Shown: positions 36,737 to 47,065 of the stretch, one piece after another | Position numbering within the stretch: position 1 is the first letter of the stretch | Layout: every line of letters starts with the position of its first letter | Position numbers and translations under genes: made by a program | Assembly (NCBI RefSeq): GCF_004923315.1 | Contig: NZ_CP039648.1 | Coordinates: forward strand, 62,001 to 126,000 | Direction: 5' to 3' | DNA: 64,000 bases | From: Azospirillum sp. TSA2s | GTDB lineage: Bacteria; Pseudomonadota; Alphaproteobacteria; Azospirillales; Azospirillaceae | Notes under the pieces: generated by a model | Told to the model about the DNA's origin: nothing | The model's database searches: none | The model's input: the letters and a program-made list of their open reading frames with translations, nothing else

Positions 36737-38065
36737 TCACGCTTGGGTTGGCGTTCCCGGCTTCATGGGGAAAGTTAAAAGGAAGCGTGTGCCCGGAGTC
36801 AAACGTTCGATTTCAAGTCGGCCCCTTATCTGCCGCGTCAGATTGCGGACCGTGTTGAGCCCGAAGCCGCCGCCACCACTGCTCGCGATCCCGTCGGGCA
36901 GGCCGATGCCGTCGTCGGTGACGTCGATGCGGACCTCGTCGCCGTCGACCTCCATGTCCAGCCTGACCGTGCCGGTCCGCCCATCGGGGAAGGCGTGCTT
37001 GTAGCTGTTGGTCAGCAACTCGTTCACGATCAGCGCCACCGGGACCGCGGTGTCAACCGGCGCCGGCAGCGGCGTGCCCACCGCCACGCTCATCGCCGGC
37101 TCGCCGCCGCCATCGCTGTTGGATGGGATGGCATTCTCGGCGATGCTGCGGATCAGGTCCGACAGTTCGACCGTGTCGTACACCGTGCCTTCGCCATAGA
37201 GGCGGCGATGGACCTCGGCGATCGCCAGCACGCGGCTGCTGCTGTCCAGCAATTCCTGCCGCACCTCCTGGCTGCGATGGCGGAGCGCCTGGGTCCGCAG
37301 CAGGTTGGCGACGATCTGCAGCGAGTTCTTCACCCGGTGGTTCACCTCGTCCAGCAGGATGCGGTTCTCCTGCAGCGCCGCAGTCAGCGCCCGCCCCTCC
37401 GCCCGTTCCGCCTGATAGTCCCGCTCCAGCCGCCGGACGGTCGTGTAGCCGAGCCAGCCGGTGACCGTCACGAACAGCAGCCCATAGGCGACCATCAGAA
37501 GCTCGAGGATCATGGCGTGGCGGCTGCGCCGGGCGAGCAGCAGATCCTCGTCCGCCCGCATGGCGGCGGTCAGCCGCCGGATCTCCACCATCATGTTGGC
37601 GCCCACGCCCTCCCGGACCATGTCCAGCGCCCGCTGCACGCCTGCATCCTCGGCCTGCCGCAGAACCTCGGCCATCCGGCCAAGACGGTCGGTGGTCAGC
37701 GCGCGCAGAGCCTTTACCTTGTCCTGCTGGACTGGATTGTCGATGGTCAGGGAGTCGAGCCTGTCGAGCAGAGCCTGGCTGCGCCCCACCCCCTCCCGGT
37801 AGGACATGAGGTGGCTCCGGTCCCGCGACAGCAGGTAGCCGCGCTGGCTGGATTCGGCATCGGACAGGTTGGACTGCAGGTCCTCGACCGTGGAGATGAC
37901 CTTGTGCGTGTGGTCGACCCAGTCGATGGCGCGGCGGTATTCGAAGAAGACGCCGACGAGAATCAGGAAGCCGACGAACAGGCCGCCGAACAGCACCGCC
38001 GACAACCGGGCGGCACGGGCGCGCACCTTCCGCCGCGCGAGGCTGGCATCCGTGTTGGTGGGCAT
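36737..38065 (-). CDS. CHASE3-domain sensor histidine kinase, HisKA_2 type
   Basis: A membrane kinase of 442 residues. Transmembrane helix 1 (about 21-42), an extracytoplasmic CHASE3 domain (about 45-185; SNLSDAESSQRGYLLSRDR), transmembrane helix 2 (about 186-207), then the HisKA_2 dimerisation box with phospho-histidine His243 (DEVNHRVKNSLQIVANLL). The ATPase part has ALIVNELLTNSYKHAFPDG and DVTDDGIGLP. This kinase type pairs in alphaproteobacteria with single-domain or PhyR-like regulators. Here the single-domain regulator at 36301 follows directly. ATG 38065 precedes the first helix; longer frames are out-of-frame sequence. Confidence 0.9.
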   Translation of the reverse strand: MPTNTDASLARRKVRARAARLSAVLFGGLFVGFLILVGVFFEYRRAIDWVDHTHKVISTVEDLQSNLSDAESSQRGYLLSRDRSHLMSYREGVGRSQALLDRLDSLTIDNPVQQDKVKALRALTTDRLGRMAEVLRQAEDAGVQRALDMVREGVGANMMVEIRRLTAAMRADEDLLLARRSRHAMILELLMVAYGLLFVTVTGWLGYTTVRRLERDYQAERAEGRALTAALQENRILLDEVNHRVKNSLQIVANLLRTQALRHRSQEVRQELLDSSSRVLAIAEVHRRLYGEGTVYDTVELSDLIRSIAENAIPSNSDGGGEPAMSVAVGTPLPAPVDTAVPVALIVNELLTNSYKHAFPDGRTGTVRLDMEVDGDEVRIDVTDDGIGLPDGIASSGGGGFGLNTVRNLTRQIRGRLEIERLTPGTRFLLTFPMKPGTPTQA

Positions 38066-38199
38066 AGGCCGTTCCCGCCTTTTGTCGACGACCGCCTGGT
38101 CCGTGGTCCGGACAGTCTGTAGCTTCCCGCATGGGCGGCATTGACGTGAGTCAACAACTTCACACAACCGGAGGGCCGTCGTGACGGCCATCTCCCACC

Positions 38200-40797
38200 C
38201 TACCCGCCCAGCGCCGAAATCAACGTGTCCTGCAGACGGGCGGGCTGGATCGGCTTGTGCAGCAGCGCGCATTGCGCACCGGCCGCCTCGCGCAGACGGT
38301 CGGCCGAGGTGTCGCCGGTCAGCAGAACGCCGGGAACGTCGCGCGACAGGCGGCGGCGGACCATGTCCATCACCATCAACCCCGTGGTCCCTTCCGGCAG
38401 GCGATAGTCGGCGAGGATCAGGTCGGGCGTTTCGCCCGCGTCGATCAGGCTGTCCAGAAGCTGTTCCGCCTCCGCCCCGCTGCCCGCCTCCATCACGCGA
38501 TAGCCCCAATCCTCCAGCATCAGGACCAGCGCCATGCGGATGACGGCGTCGTCCTCCACCAGCATGACCAGACGGTCGGTGCCGTCGCCGGAAAGGCTGT
38601 CCGCAGCGCTCCCGTCGGCATCGGCCCACTCCCTGCCTTCCGCCTTGGGTTCCGTCAGCGGCAGGCTGACGGTGAAGCGGCTGCCGCGGCCGAGCGAGGA
38701 GGTCACGTCGATGACCCCGCCCAGCATGGTGACCAGTCGCCGGGCGATGCTCAGCCCCAGCCCCAGCCCTTCCCGCCGGTCGCGGGCGGCGTTGCCGACC
38801 TGGAAGAAGTCCTGGAAGATTCGGCCGATATGCTGGTCGGCGATGCCGATGCCGTTATCCCACACCTCGATCTGCAGGCGGTTGCCCCGCCGCCGGGCGC
38901 CCAGCAGCACCCGGCCGCCGGGGGCGTAGCGCAGCGCGTTGGTCAGCAGGTTGCGCAGCACCCGCTCCAGCAGTCCCGGATCGGTCCGCGTCGTCAGCGG
39001 CGGAGCCACCAGACGCAGCCTCTGCCCGCCCTTTTCGGCCGCGTGAGCGAATTCGCCATGCAGCCGGGCCAGCAGGGCGGCGATGTCGACGGGTTCCGGA
39101 TTGGGGGCCACCAGCCCGGCTTCCAGCTTGGAGATGTCGAGCATCCCGTCCAGCATGCCGCCCAGTCCGCCAAGCGACGACTGGATCTGCTCCGCCATCC
39201 GCCGTGCCCCGGTGGGAAGGCTTTCCCTCAGCAGCAGGTCGGACAGCAGCAGCAACGCCTGCACCGGCTGGCGCAGATCGTGGCTCGCCGCCGCCAGGAA
39301 GCGTTCGCGGGCGTCCAGCGCCACGTTCAGGTCACGCTCCAGCGCCTTCACCGCGGTGATGTCGGCGACGCTGGACACCACGGCCTCCACCCCGCCGGCC
39401 TGATCGGCGACGGGATGGCTCGACACCCGCAGCCAGCGGGTGGGCGCGGTCGCCTCCTCCCCCTCGACCAGACCGATGATGCGCTCGACCACCGGCTTGC
39501 CGTTGCGCGCCGCCTCCGCCGCAGGGGGAAGTCCGTGCAGGCGGTTGCCGTTGGCGTCGATGAAGCGGCGGCCGGCGGTGGTCGGTGCCGGCTGCCCGTC
39601 CGCCGCATCATAGGCGGATGCGGTGGGGTCGAGCAGCGCGCGGGCGGGGCCGTCCAGCAGCCGCTCCGCCATGGCATTCGCCAGCAGGTTGCGGCCGTCG
39701 GCGGCGGTCATCGCCAGCGCGTCGTGCAGCGACTGCACCAGCACCCGGTGCCGCCGTTCGCTGAGGTTCAGCGCCGCTTCCGCCGTCCGTCGCGCGGTGA
39801 CGTCGCGGAAGGCGACGACGGCGCCCTGGATGCGCTCTTCCATCGGGGCGAGGCGCTTGCCCGACGCCAGCATCGGCGAGATGGAGATCTCCACCAGCAG
39901 CGTGCCGCCATCCTCGCGACGCAGCTTTTCGCAGGCGACCCGGCGGGGCCGGCCATCGGTCAGCGACAGGGCCAGCGCGCGGGCCGCGCCGCCTGCCGGA
40001 ACCGCGTCGCCCTCCCCGACCGGCAGCCCTGCCTCGGTCTCCGGCGCCGGGCCGGCCAGCAGGTCCGACGGCGGCCGGCCGATCAGGTCGAGATCGAGAT
40101 GCCCGGTCATCGCCGTCGCCGCGGCGTTGACGAAACGGATGCGGCCGTCGGCGTCCACCCCCAGGATGCCGTCGCCGACCGATTGCAGGATGTGGTGATA
40201 GTCGGCGCGCGCCCGCTCGGCGTCGTCGCGAGCCTGCTGCACCTCGCGCAGCCAGGCGTTGCGCTCGGTCAGGTCGGTGATGGTCAACAGCACGTCGCCG
40301 CGGTCGCTGTCGTCCAGCGTCACCCGGCGGGCGTCGGTCAGCCCGTCCATGATCGTGCCCTGCGGCCCGAGGAAGCGGAACTCCTGCCGGATCCACTCGC
40401 CGCCGTCGCGCAGCCGGCCGAGGGCGGTGAACAGCCGGCCATGGTCGAGACTGTCGACCAGCAGCGTCAGCGGCCGACCCTTCAGCCGCAGCATCGGCAG
40501 GCCGAACTGGCGTTCGGCGGCGCTGTTGGCCTCACCGACGATGCCGGCGGCGTTCACCGCCAGACAGGCCAGCGGCACCGACTGGAAAAGCTGGAGATAT
40601 TGCAGGCGCGACGCCTCCAGCGCCTGCTGGGCGCCGCGCAGCTCCTCGTTCTGGATCTCCAGTTCGGCCTGATGGACGTACAGTTCGTGCAGCAGTTCCT
40701 TCATCGAGGTGGCGGTGACGTCCGCCGCCTCGAAATTTCCGCCGCTGAGGATGGTTTCGGCACGGCGCCGCAGGCGGCCGGAGGAGTCCTCGCTCAT
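38200..40797 (-). CDS. Multi-PAS hybrid histidine kinase with receiver domain
   Basis: A cytoplasmic sensor kinase of 865 residues without transmembrane helices. Three to four PAS modules lie in order (about 65-180, 195-340, 345-485), each followed by a PAC-like segment (for example GDVLLTITDLTERN). The HisKA domain carries His506 (FLAAASHDLRQPVQALL), the ATPase shows NLLTNALRYAPGG and DNGIGIADQHIGRIF, and the C-terminal receiver has Asp797 (DLILADYRLPEGTTG). The N-terminus HQAELEIQNEELR joins directly from the CheB-CheR product in function. It overlaps that gene by ATGA, so they are co-translated. Phosphorelay output is not encoded in the block except for the single-domain regulator. Confidence 0.92.
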   Translation of the reverse strand: MSEDSSGRLRRRAETILSGGNFEAADVTATSMKELLHELYVHQAELEIQNEELRGAQQALEASRLQYLQLFQSVPLACLAVNAAGIVGEANSAAERQFGLPMLRLKGRPLTLLVDSLDHGRLFTALGRLRDGGEWIRQEFRFLGPQGTIMDGLTDARRVTLDDSDRGDVLLTITDLTERNAWLREVQQARDDAERARADYHHILQSVGDGILGVDADGRIRFVNAAATAMTGHLDLDLIGRPPSDLLAGPAPETEAGLPVGEGDAVPAGGAARALALSLTDGRPRRVACEKLRREDGGTLLVEISISPMLASGKRLAPMEERIQGAVVAFRDVTARRTAEAALNLSERRHRVLVQSLHDALAMTAADGRNLLANAMAERLLDGPARALLDPTASAYDAADGQPAPTTAGRRFIDANGNRLHGLPPAAEAARNGKPVVERIIGLVEGEEATAPTRWLRVSSHPVADQAGGVEAVVSSVADITAVKALERDLNVALDARERFLAAASHDLRQPVQALLLLSDLLLRESLPTGARRMAEQIQSSLGGLGGMLDGMLDISKLEAGLVAPNPEPVDIAALLARLHGEFAHAAEKGGQRLRLVAPPLTTRTDPGLLERVLRNLLTNALRYAPGGRVLLGARRRGNRLQIEVWDNGIGIADQHIGRIFQDFFQVGNAARDRREGLGLGLSIARRLVTMLGGVIDVTSSLGRGSRFTVSLPLTEPKAEGREWADADGSAADSLSGDGTDRLVMLVEDDAVIRMALVLMLEDWGYRVMEAGSGAEAEQLLDSLIDAGETPDLILADYRLPEGTTGLMVMDMVRRRLSRDVPGVLLTGDTSADRLREAAGAQCALLHKPIQPARLQDTLISALGG

Positions 40798-43733
40798 TTC
40801 TCGCCTCCGCCGGCCTTACCGGCCCCGTCCAGTTGCAACTCCATCAGCCTGCGGTTGGTGATGTTGATGTGGCTGACGACGATGCCGCCGCCATGGTCGT
40901 TCAGGCGGGTGGCGTGCATCAGGAACCAGCGTTGCTCGTCGGGCGAATGGCAGGGATATTCGATGGTGAAGTGGTCGGCTTCGCCATCCAGGATGCGGCG
41001 CAGACCGTCATGCACCGCGCGGCCGATGCCGTCCTTTTCCCGCTCCTCCGGAGTGAGGCAGACGTCGAGATAGTTGCTGCCGACGCCGCAACGCTCCATC
41101 GCCGGGGCGCCGTTGCGCTGGGCGAAGCCCTGCCAGGCGGCGTTCACCATGACGATCCGGCCGGTGCGATCGGTGACGGCGATGTGCTCCGGCAGGCTGT
41201 CCAGCACATTCTGCAGCCGCTCTTCCGCCAGTTTGGTGTCGGTCACGTCGACGAAGGTCACCACCACGCCGCCGACCTGATTCTTGTCGGTCAGGTAGGG
41301 CAGGATGCGGGTCAGCACCCAGCGGCCGTCATGGACGCGGACATGGCGCTCCATCGCCTCGTGCCCGTCGAACACCTTGCGGATGTCGCCCAGGAAGTTC
41401 GGATAGTCGATGTTGGTCGACAGGTGCGCGATGGAGCGGCCGATGTCGCGCGGGATGATGTTGATGAAGCCGGCCGCCGCCGGGGTGAAGCGGCGGATGA
41501 CGAAATCGCCGTCCAGGAACACCGTGCCGATCTCGGTCGAGCGCAGCAGATTGTCCAGGTCGTTGGTGATCTCCGTCAGCTCCTCCACCTTCGCCTGATA
41601 TTCGGCGTTGACGGAGTAAAGCTCCTCGTTGACCGACTGCAGTTCCTCGTTGGTGCTCTGCAATTCCTCGTTGGAGGCCAGCAGTTCCTCGTTCGTCGCC
41701 TGCAGTTCCTCGTTGGCGGTTTCCAGCTCCTCGATGGTCGCCTGCAGGTTCTCGCCGCGTGACAGCAGCTCCTGCTCCAGCCCGCGGATGCGTTCGGCGG
41801 CGTCGGCATTCAGGTCGAAGTCGGAATCCGGTACCGACAGCGGCCGCAGGTTGGCGCGGTCCAGCACCACCAGGGCGAAGCGGCGCCCGGTCTTGCGCGC
41901 GACATAGGGCTGGACGCGCAGGCTGATCGCCGCCACGCCTTCGCGGTCCTTCACCGGGATGTTGGACAGCGCGAACTCCTCGCCGGAGCGGAAGGCGCGG
42001 TTCAGCGCGGTGCCCGTCACCATGGCGACCGACGACGGCAGCAGCTTCAGCACGTTCAGCGTCGCCTCGCCCGGCGGCACCTTCAGCAGCGAGGAGGCGT
42101 CGCCGAACACATGCATGATCGTCATCTGTTCGTTGACCAGCAGGCAGGGCGGCACATAGGCCTTCATCAGCGCGGCCATCGCCTCGTCGATGGCGGCCCC
42201 CTCCTCCATCGCGTGGGAGCCGCCGTCTTCGCCATGCCGCGCCAGCGGGGCCGAGACGGTGGGCACCAGCAGCCGCGACAGCCGGAACGACCCGGCGCGC
42301 AGGCTCTGGAAGACCTTGTTTCGGCTGTCCACCGTGTGGAAATCGCCTTGCAGGTCGCCCAGCGTCTCGCTGGTGCCCAGGAACAGGAAGCCGCCCTGGC
42401 GCAGCGCGTACTGGAACAGGCTGAGCACCTTGCGCTGCAGCGGCTGATCCATATAGATCAGCAGGTTGCGGCAGCTCAGCAAATCGATCTTGGTGAAGGG
42501 CGGGTCGCGCATGATGTTGTGGGCGGCGAACACCACCATGCGGCGGATGTCGCGCGCCACCACATAGCTCTCGCCCTGCGCGGTGAAGAAGCGGGCGAGC
42601 CGTTCCTGCGACACGTCTTCGGCGATGGCGCGCGGATACTCGCCCAGGCTCGCCGCCTCGATGCTGTCCTGGTCGATGTCGGTGGCGAAGATCTTGACGT
42701 CGAAACTGCGTCCCAGCCGTTCCTGCGCCTCGGCGAACAGGATAGCGAGGGAATAGGCCTCCTCCCCGCTGGCGCAGCCGCAGACCCAGACGCGGACCAT
42801 GTCGGTCGGGCTGCGGTTGGCGAGCAGGCCGGGGATCACCCGGTCGGCCAGGACGCGGAAGGCCGCGTCGTCGCGGAAGAAGCGGGTGACGCCGATCAGC
42901 ATCTCCTTGTAGAGATTGACCGCTTCGGCACTGTTCCGCCGCAGCAGGGCGGCATACTCCTCCATCGACTCCAGCCCGGCGCCCTGCATGCGCCGTTCGA
43001 TCCGCCGCAGCAGCGTCGCCAGCTTGTAATGCGAGAAATCGACCCCGGTGACGGAGCGGATGACCACGATGATCTGGGCAAGCGGATCGTCGCCGTCCTC
43101 GCGCCGCTGGCGGGCGGGCATGGGACGGGCGCGGGTCAGAGCCTTGCGCGCATGCTCGATCAGCCGGGCCGGCAGGTCTTCCGGCGGTAAAGTGGCGTCG
43201 ATCTGCCCGGTGGCGAGCGCGCTGCGCGGCATGCCGTCGAACTGCGCCGTCTCCGGCTGCTGGACCGCGGTGAAGCCGCCCGCCGACTTGATCGCCATCA
43301 GGCCGCGCGTGCCGTCCGACCCGGTGCCCGACAGGATCAGCCCAACGGCGAACGGCCCCTGGTCGCGGGCGAGCGCGGTCAGGAAGATGTCGATCGGCAG
43401 ACTCATGCCGCTGCCAGCATCCTTGGTGGTCAGCCGCAGGCGGCCGTCGTCGATGGTCAAATGCTTGCCCGGCGGCAACAGATAGACGGTGTTGCGCTGG
43501 ACCGGCACGCCGTCGGTCGCCTGCACAACCTCCATCTCGGTGTGCTTGGCGAGCAGATCGACCATCAGGCTCTTGTGCACCGGCGACAGGTGCTGGACCA
43601 CGACATAGGCGAGGTCGCTGTCGCCCGGCACCGCATCGAAGAAACGCTGCAACGCCTCCAGCCCGCCGGCCGAGGCACCGATGCCGACGATGCAGCAGGC
43701 CTGCTCCGGCGGCGCGCCATTTTCCGCCGGCAT
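40794..43733 (-). CDS. CheB-CheR-PAS fusion protein
   Basis: A protein of 979 residues. The methylesterase (CheB) part has Ser21 (GIGASAGG), His48 (VVQHLSPVH) and Asp140 (GTGSDG). The methyltransferase (CheR) part (about 215-470) has [27 protein letters not shown] and [12 protein letters not shown] long coiled coil of TNEELQ heptads (about 655-730) leads to two PAS domains. It lacks a receiver in front of CheB. Such fusions modify dedicated chemoreceptors or act in signalling outside taxis. ATG 43733 has GGAGG 8 nt upstream. A TTG-initiated longer form (43895) was not used. Confidence 0.9.
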   Translation of the reverse strand: MPAENGAPPEQACCIVGIGASAGGLEALQRFFDAVPGDSDLAYVVVQHLSPVHKSLMVDLLAKHTEMEVVQATDGVPVQRNTVYLLPPGKHLTIDDGRLRLTTKDAGSGMSLPIDIFLTALARDQGPFAVGLILSGTGSDGTRGLMAIKSAGGFTAVQQPETAQFDGMPRSALATGQIDATLPPEDLPARLIEHARKALTRARPMPARQRREDGDDPLAQIIVVIRSVTGVDFSHYKLATLLRRIERRMQGAGLESMEEYAALLRRNSAEAVNLYKEMLIGVTRFFRDDAAFRVLADRVIPGLLANRSPTDMVRVWVCGCASGEEAYSLAILFAEAQERLGRSFDVKIFATDIDQDSIEAASLGEYPRAIAEDVSQERLARFFTAQGESYVVARDIRRMVVFAAHNIMRDPPFTKIDLLSCRNLLIYMDQPLQRKVLSLFQYALRQGGFLFLGTSETLGDLQGDFHTVDSRNKVFQSLRAGSFRLSRLLVPTVSAPLARHGEDGGSHAMEEGAAIDEAMAALMKAYVPPCLLVNEQMTIMHVFGDASSLLKVPPGEATLNVLKLLPSSVAMVTGTALNRAFRSGEEFALSNIPVKDREGVAAISLRVQPYVARKTGRRFALVVLDRANLRPLSVPDSDFDLNADAAERIRGLEQELLSRGENLQATIEELETANEELQATNEELLASNEELQSTNEELQSVNEELYSVNAEYQAKVEELTEITNDLDNLLRSTEIGTVFLDGDFVIRRFTPAAAGFINIIPRDIGRSIAHLSTNIDYPNFLGDIRKVFDGHEAMERHVRVHDGRWVLTRILPYLTDKNQVGGVVVTFVDVTDTKLAEERLQNVLDSLPEHIAVTDRTGRIVMVNAAWQGFAQRNGAPAMERCGVGSNYLDVCLTPEEREKDGIGRAVHDGLRRILDGEADHFTIEYPCHSPDEQRWFLMHATRLNDHGGGIVVSHINITNRRLMELQLDGAGKAGGGEK

Positions 43734-43965
43734 GATCGCAACCTCCGCATTCTCCTGCGGTGTTGTTTTGTTCACGTCGGGTTGCGTGACCGGTGTTTCC
43801 GTTGACACAGCGATAAACAAGTCCTTCTGGCGTCGGCCGGCGGTTCTCAGTGCAAGCGAGCCCTTCGCTATATCCGCCGAATTTGATTTGGTCAACTTGG
43901 CTGTCGCAGAACCTCGTCCTGCAACATCACCATTTTAATTGGAATGCATCCGATGACGTATCGAT

Positions 43966-43995
43966 TTGACTTTGGTTTTATAACGAATGTATCGT
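43966..43995 (+). promoter_or_regulatory. Candidate promoter for nadE
   Basis: TTGACT (43966-43971) and TATCGT (43990-43995) are separated by 18 bp inside an AT-rich island. The match is 5/6 and 4/6 to the sigma-70 consensus. A start near 44002 would give a leader of about 175 nt containing two competing hairpins. Confidence 0.4.
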
Positions 43996-44024
43996 GTCTG
44001 AAGTATATTGCGCCGAGGGCCCAG

Positions 44025-44071
44025 CCGATCCCGCCCGAAAGGCGGGAAAGCCGGGGGGCGACCGGGATCGG
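44025..44071 (+). promoter_or_regulatory. Two overlapping inverted repeats in the nadE leader
   Basis: CCGATCCCG (44025-44033) pairs perfectly with CGGGATCGG (44063-44071). TCCCGCC (44029-44035) pairs perfectly with GGCGGGA (44041-44047) around a CGAAA loop. The left arms share TCCCG, so the two RNA hairpins exclude each other. They lie about 105 nt before the nadE ATG. This is the layout of a leader switch, but no known riboswitch class was recognised. Confidence 0.5.
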
Positions 44072-44177
44072 AGACCTGACGCGCGCGAAATTCCTGCTAT
44101 GTTTGCTTCCCCAGGCACCACATCCGGGGCGCCACATCCGGGAGCGTCACGGGCATGCAAGGCAGCAGGAACGGGTC

Positions 44178-46223
44178 ATGAGCTTCACCTCGATCTATCG
44201 CCACGGATTCGCGCGGGTTGCCGCCTGTACCACGCGCTGCACCCCGGCCGATCCGGCGGCCAACGCCGCCGCCGTGCTGGAGGCCGCGCGCACCTGCCAC
44301 GACAAGTCGGTGGCGGTGGCCCTGTTTCCCGAACTGGCGCTGTCCGGCTATGCCATCGACGATTTGCTGATGCAGGACCCGCTGATCGACGCGGTGGAAC
44401 AGGCGATCCTCGATCTGGTCCAGGCTTCGACCGGGCTGATGCCGCTGCTGCTGGTCGGCGCGCCGCTGCTGTATGACGGGCGGCTCTACAACACGGCGGT
44501 GGCGATCCAGCGCGGCGAACTGCTGGGCGTGGTGCCGAAGCAGCATTTGCCGAACTACCGCGAATTCTACGAGCGGCGGCAATTCGCCTCCGGCGCCGGC
44601 ACCGAAGGCGGGACGATCCGCATCGGCGACCTGACCGCCCCCTTCGGACCCGACCTGCTGTTCTCCGCCGAGGATCAGCCCGGTCTGGTCGTCCATGCCG
44701 AGATCTGCGAGGATCTGTGGGTCCCGGCGCCGCCCAGCACCATGGCCGCGCTCGCCGGCGCCACCGTGCTGGCCAATTTGTCGGCCAGCAACATCACCAT
44801 CGGCAAGTCCGACACCCGCCGCCTGCTGGCCAAGTCGCAATCGGCGCGCTGCCTCGCCGCCTATCTCTATTCGTCGGCCGGGACCGGCGAATCGACCACC
44901 GACCTCGCCTGGGATGGCCAGACCTCGATCTTCGAGAATGGCGAGATGCTGGCGGAGACCGACCGCTTCCCCGACGGCGCCCAGATGGCGGTGGCCGACG
45001 TCGATCTCGACCTGCTGCGCCAGGAACGGCTGCGCCAGGGCACCTTCGACGACAACCGGCGCCTGTTCTTTGATGCCACCGGCGGGTTCCGCACCGTCGC
45101 CTTCCGGCTCGATGCGCCGGAGGCGGATGTCGGACTGTTGCGCGTGGTGCCGCGCCTGCCCTTCGTTCCGGCCGCCGCCGAACGGCTGGAGCAGGACTGC
45201 TACGAGGCCTACAACATCCAGGTCGCCGGGCTGGTGCAGCGGCTGCGCGCCACCGGCATCGGCACGGTGGTGATCGGCGTGTCGGGCGGGCTGGACAGCA
45301 CCCACGCCCTGATCGTCGCCGCCCGCGCCATGGACCGGCTGGGCCTGCCGCGCTCGGGCATCCTCGCCTACACCATGCCCGGCTTCGGCACCAGCGAGGG
45401 CACCAAGTCCAACGCCTGGCGGCTGATGACGGCGCTGGGGGTGACGGCCAAGGAACTCGACATCCGGCCGGCCGCCAACCAGATGCTGAAGGACATGGAG
45501 CATCCCTTCGCCCGCGGCGAGGCGGTGTATGACGTTACCTTCGAGAATGTCCAGGCCGGCCTGCGCACCGATTACCTGTTCCGCCTCGCCAACCACAACA
45601 ACGGCCTCGTGCTCGGCACCGGCGACCTGTCGGAACTGGCGCTGGGCTGGTGCACCTATGGGGTCGGCGACCAGATGTCCCACTACAACGTCAATGCCGG
45701 CGTACCGAAGACGCTGATCCAGCATTTGATCCGCTGGGTCAGCCGCACCGGCCAGTTCCAGCAGGAGGTGTCGGAGACGCTGGACGCCATCCTGAAGACG
45801 GAGATCTCGCCGGAACTGGTACCGGCCGGGTCGGACAAGGCGCTGCAAAGCTCCGAATCCGTGGTCGGGCCGTATGATTTGCAGGATTTCAACCTGTTCT
45901 ACGTGCTGCGCTACGGCTTCCGCCCGTCGAAGATCGCCTTCCTGGCCCGCCATGCCTGGGGCGACGTTGCCAAGGGAGACTGGCCGGAGGGCTATCCGCT
46001 GGAGAAACGCCGCGCCTACAGCCCGGCCGAGATCCGTGACTGGCTGCGCGTGTTCCTGCGCCGCTTCTTCGGCTTCAGCCAGTTCAAGCGCTCCGCCATG
46101 CCGAACGGCCCGAAGGTGTCGGCCGGCGGCTCGCTGTCGCCCCGCGGCGACTGGCGCGCGCCGTCCGACGGCAATGCCCGCATCTGGCTGGAGGAACTGG
46201 AACGCGAGGTTCCGGCGGAGTGA
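44178..46223 (+). CDS. nadE: Glutamine-dependent NAD+ synthetase
   Basis: A protein of 681 residues with an N-terminal nitrilase-type glutaminase (about 1-290) and a C-terminal synthetase. It amidates deamido-NAD+ to NAD+ with ATP. The glutaminase triad is Glu52 (FPELALSGY), Lys121 ([13 protein letters not shown]) and Cys177 (AEICEDLW). The synthetase P-loop is SGGLDS at 370-375, followed by [15 protein letters not shown] and [19 protein letters not shown]. The full-length bidomain form is typical of actinobacteria and many alphaproteobacteria. ATG 44178 has AGGAACGG upstream. It is followed by a palindromic extragenic element and a terminator. Confidence 0.96.
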   Translation: MSFTSIYRHGFARVAACTTRCTPADPAANAAAVLEAARTCHDKSVAVALFPELALSGYAIDDLLMQDPLIDAVEQAILDLVQASTGLMPLLLVGAPLLYDGRLYNTAVAIQRGELLGVVPKQHLPNYREFYERRQFASGAGTEGGTIRIGDLTAPFGPDLLFSAEDQPGLVVHAEICEDLWVPAPPSTMAALAGATVLANLSASNITIGKSDTRRLLAKSQSARCLAAYLYSSAGTGESTTDLAWDGQTSIFENGEMLAETDRFPDGAQMAVADVDLDLLRQERLRQGTFDDNRRLFFDATGGFRTVAFRLDAPEADVGLLRVVPRLPFVPAAAERLEQDCYEAYNIQVAGLVQRLRATGIGTVVIGVSGGLDSTHALIVAARAMDRLGLPRSGILAYTMPGFGTSEGTKSNAWRLMTALGVTAKELDIRPAANQMLKDMEHPFARGEAVYDVTFENVQAGLRTDYLFRLANHNNGLVLGTGDLSELALGWCTYGVGDQMSHYNVNAGVPKTLIQHLIRWVSRTGQFQQEVSETLDAILKTEISPELVPAGSDKALQSSESVVGPYDLQDFNLFYVLRYGFRPSKIAFLARHAWGDVAKGDWPEGYPLEKRRAYSPAEIRDWLRVFLRRFFGFSQFKRSAMPNGPKVSAGGSLSPRGDWRAPSDGNARIWLEELEREVPAE

Positions 46224-46250
46224 GGGCAGTTCCCACCCCCCTCCTCCGCC

Positions 46251-46330
46251 GTCATTCCCGCGAAGGCGGGAATCCAGTCGCATCAAGTGTTTGAACTGGA
46301 AGCCTGAATCCCCGCCTTCGCGGGGATGAC
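46251..46330. repeat. REP-like paired palindromes
   Basis: GTCATTCCCGCGAAGGCGGG with AATCCAG (46251-46277) is mirrored by CTGAATCCCCGCC and TTCGCGGGGATGAC (46304-46330). Each arm is itself a hairpin (ATTCCCGC-GAA-GGCGGGAAT type). The two form a larger cruciform around a 26-bp centre. This is a common proteobacterial extragenic palindrome and here lies just downstream of nadE. Confidence 0.85.
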
Positions 46331-46374
46331 GGCCGAAAAATGCTCTGATGCTTCAGAAGGCTGGAAAGAATCAA

Positions 46375-46407
46375 AAAGGCCGGCGCCCCATCGGAGCGCC
46401 GGCCTTT
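46375..46407. terminator. Bidirectional rho-independent terminator
   Basis: A perfect 12-bp stem (AAAGGCCGGCGC with GCGCCGGCCTTT) has a 9-nt loop. A-run on the left and T-run on the right serve both strands. It separates nadE from the convergent flaF-like gene. Confidence 0.9.
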
Positions 46408-46429
46408 CTCTTGTCGATCCCGATACCGC

Positions 46430-46978
46430 TCAGATCGAAATGCGCAGGGACTCGCGGTTGACCGGGGCGGCATCGGGGGCCGTCATCGGGCGCGGCGGCA
46501 CGGCCGGGCGCATGGCGGCGGGCGGCTGGCCCGGCGCCGGAGCGGCCTGGACGGCAGGCGCCTGCGGAGCGGCGGTCTGCGGCGTTTCCGGATGCGGCTG
46601 GGTCGCCTGCTGGGCGGCGATGAACTGCCCCTGGGCGGTCAGGCCGCTGGCGACGTTGCGGTTGATGTTGACCAACGTGTCGATCTTGGCGAAATCCAGG
46701 TCGACCAGACGGTTGGTCGTCTCGCGGTCGACCAGCAGCGACAGGGCCGCGATGTTCGTACGGACCTCCGGCGGATGGCCGCAATCCTCTTCGGTGATCG
46801 CGGCCTGGAAGATCGTCCACAGGCGCTGATTCAGCTGAAGAGCCTCGCGGAAGGCCTTTTCGTCCTTGGCATGGCTGGCGGCGATGATACGGCGCGCCGC
46901 TTCCGCCAGGGCCCAAGCCTCGACGTCGCGCGGATTGTCCGAGGTCGGCTTGTTGGCGTAGGTGGGAGTCGGCTTCAT
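46430..46978 (-). CDS. FlaF-like flagellin synthesis regulator with Pro/Ala-rich tail
   Basis: A protein of 182 residues. The N-terminal about 120 residues match the FlaF pattern: DVEAWALAEAARRIIAA, then LNQRLWTIFQAAITEEDC and NIAALSLLVDRETTNRL. In Caulobacter and rhizobia, FlaF promotes flagellin translation or assembly opposite FlbT. The C-terminal 55 residues are a low-complexity Pro/Ala/Gln tail not expected in ordinary FlaF of about 115 residues. No flagellin or flbT gene is nearby, so it is separated from the flagellar cluster. The gene ends at a strong terminator and starts 87 bp after the GT9 gene stop. Confidence 0.7.
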   Translation of the reverse strand: MKPTPTYANKPTSDNPRDVEAWALAEAARRIIAASHAKDEKAFREALQLNQRLWTIFQAAITEEDCGHPPEVRTNIAALSLLVDRETTNRLVDLDFAKIDTLVNINRNVASGLTAQGQFIAAQQATQPHPETPQTAAPQAPAVQAAPAPGQPPAAMRPAVPPRPMTAPDAAPVNRESLRISI

Positions 46979-47065
46979 TCCAAACCCTCGGGGGAAAACC
47001 CATCCGGTGGGGCGGACCTGCCCCTTTGCTTCGTCGCGGAAGTGTCGGTTATCCGACGGGCTTTG

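Larger units (their letters stand above)
43734..44177. other. Divergent region between the CheB-CheR gene and nadE
   Basis: A 444-bp region without a supported gene. From about 43900 to 44010 it is markedly AT-rich and holds the likely promoters. A plus-strand candidate (43966-43995) and a pair of overlapping inverted repeats (44025-44071) lie in the nadE leader. The 43734-43895 part is open in the CheB-CheR frame but lacks a good start. Confidence 0.5.

Noticed and set aside
41590..41770. Periodic DNA (cctcgttg-like units) as a possible repeat array
   Set aside because: It encodes TNEELQ heptads of a coiled coil in the CheB-CheR-PAS protein; periodicity follows protein structure.
43734..43895. 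TTG-initiated extension of the CheB-CheR protein
   Set aside because: ATG 43733 has an excellent GGAGG and lies just before the CheB domain; the extension has no domain.
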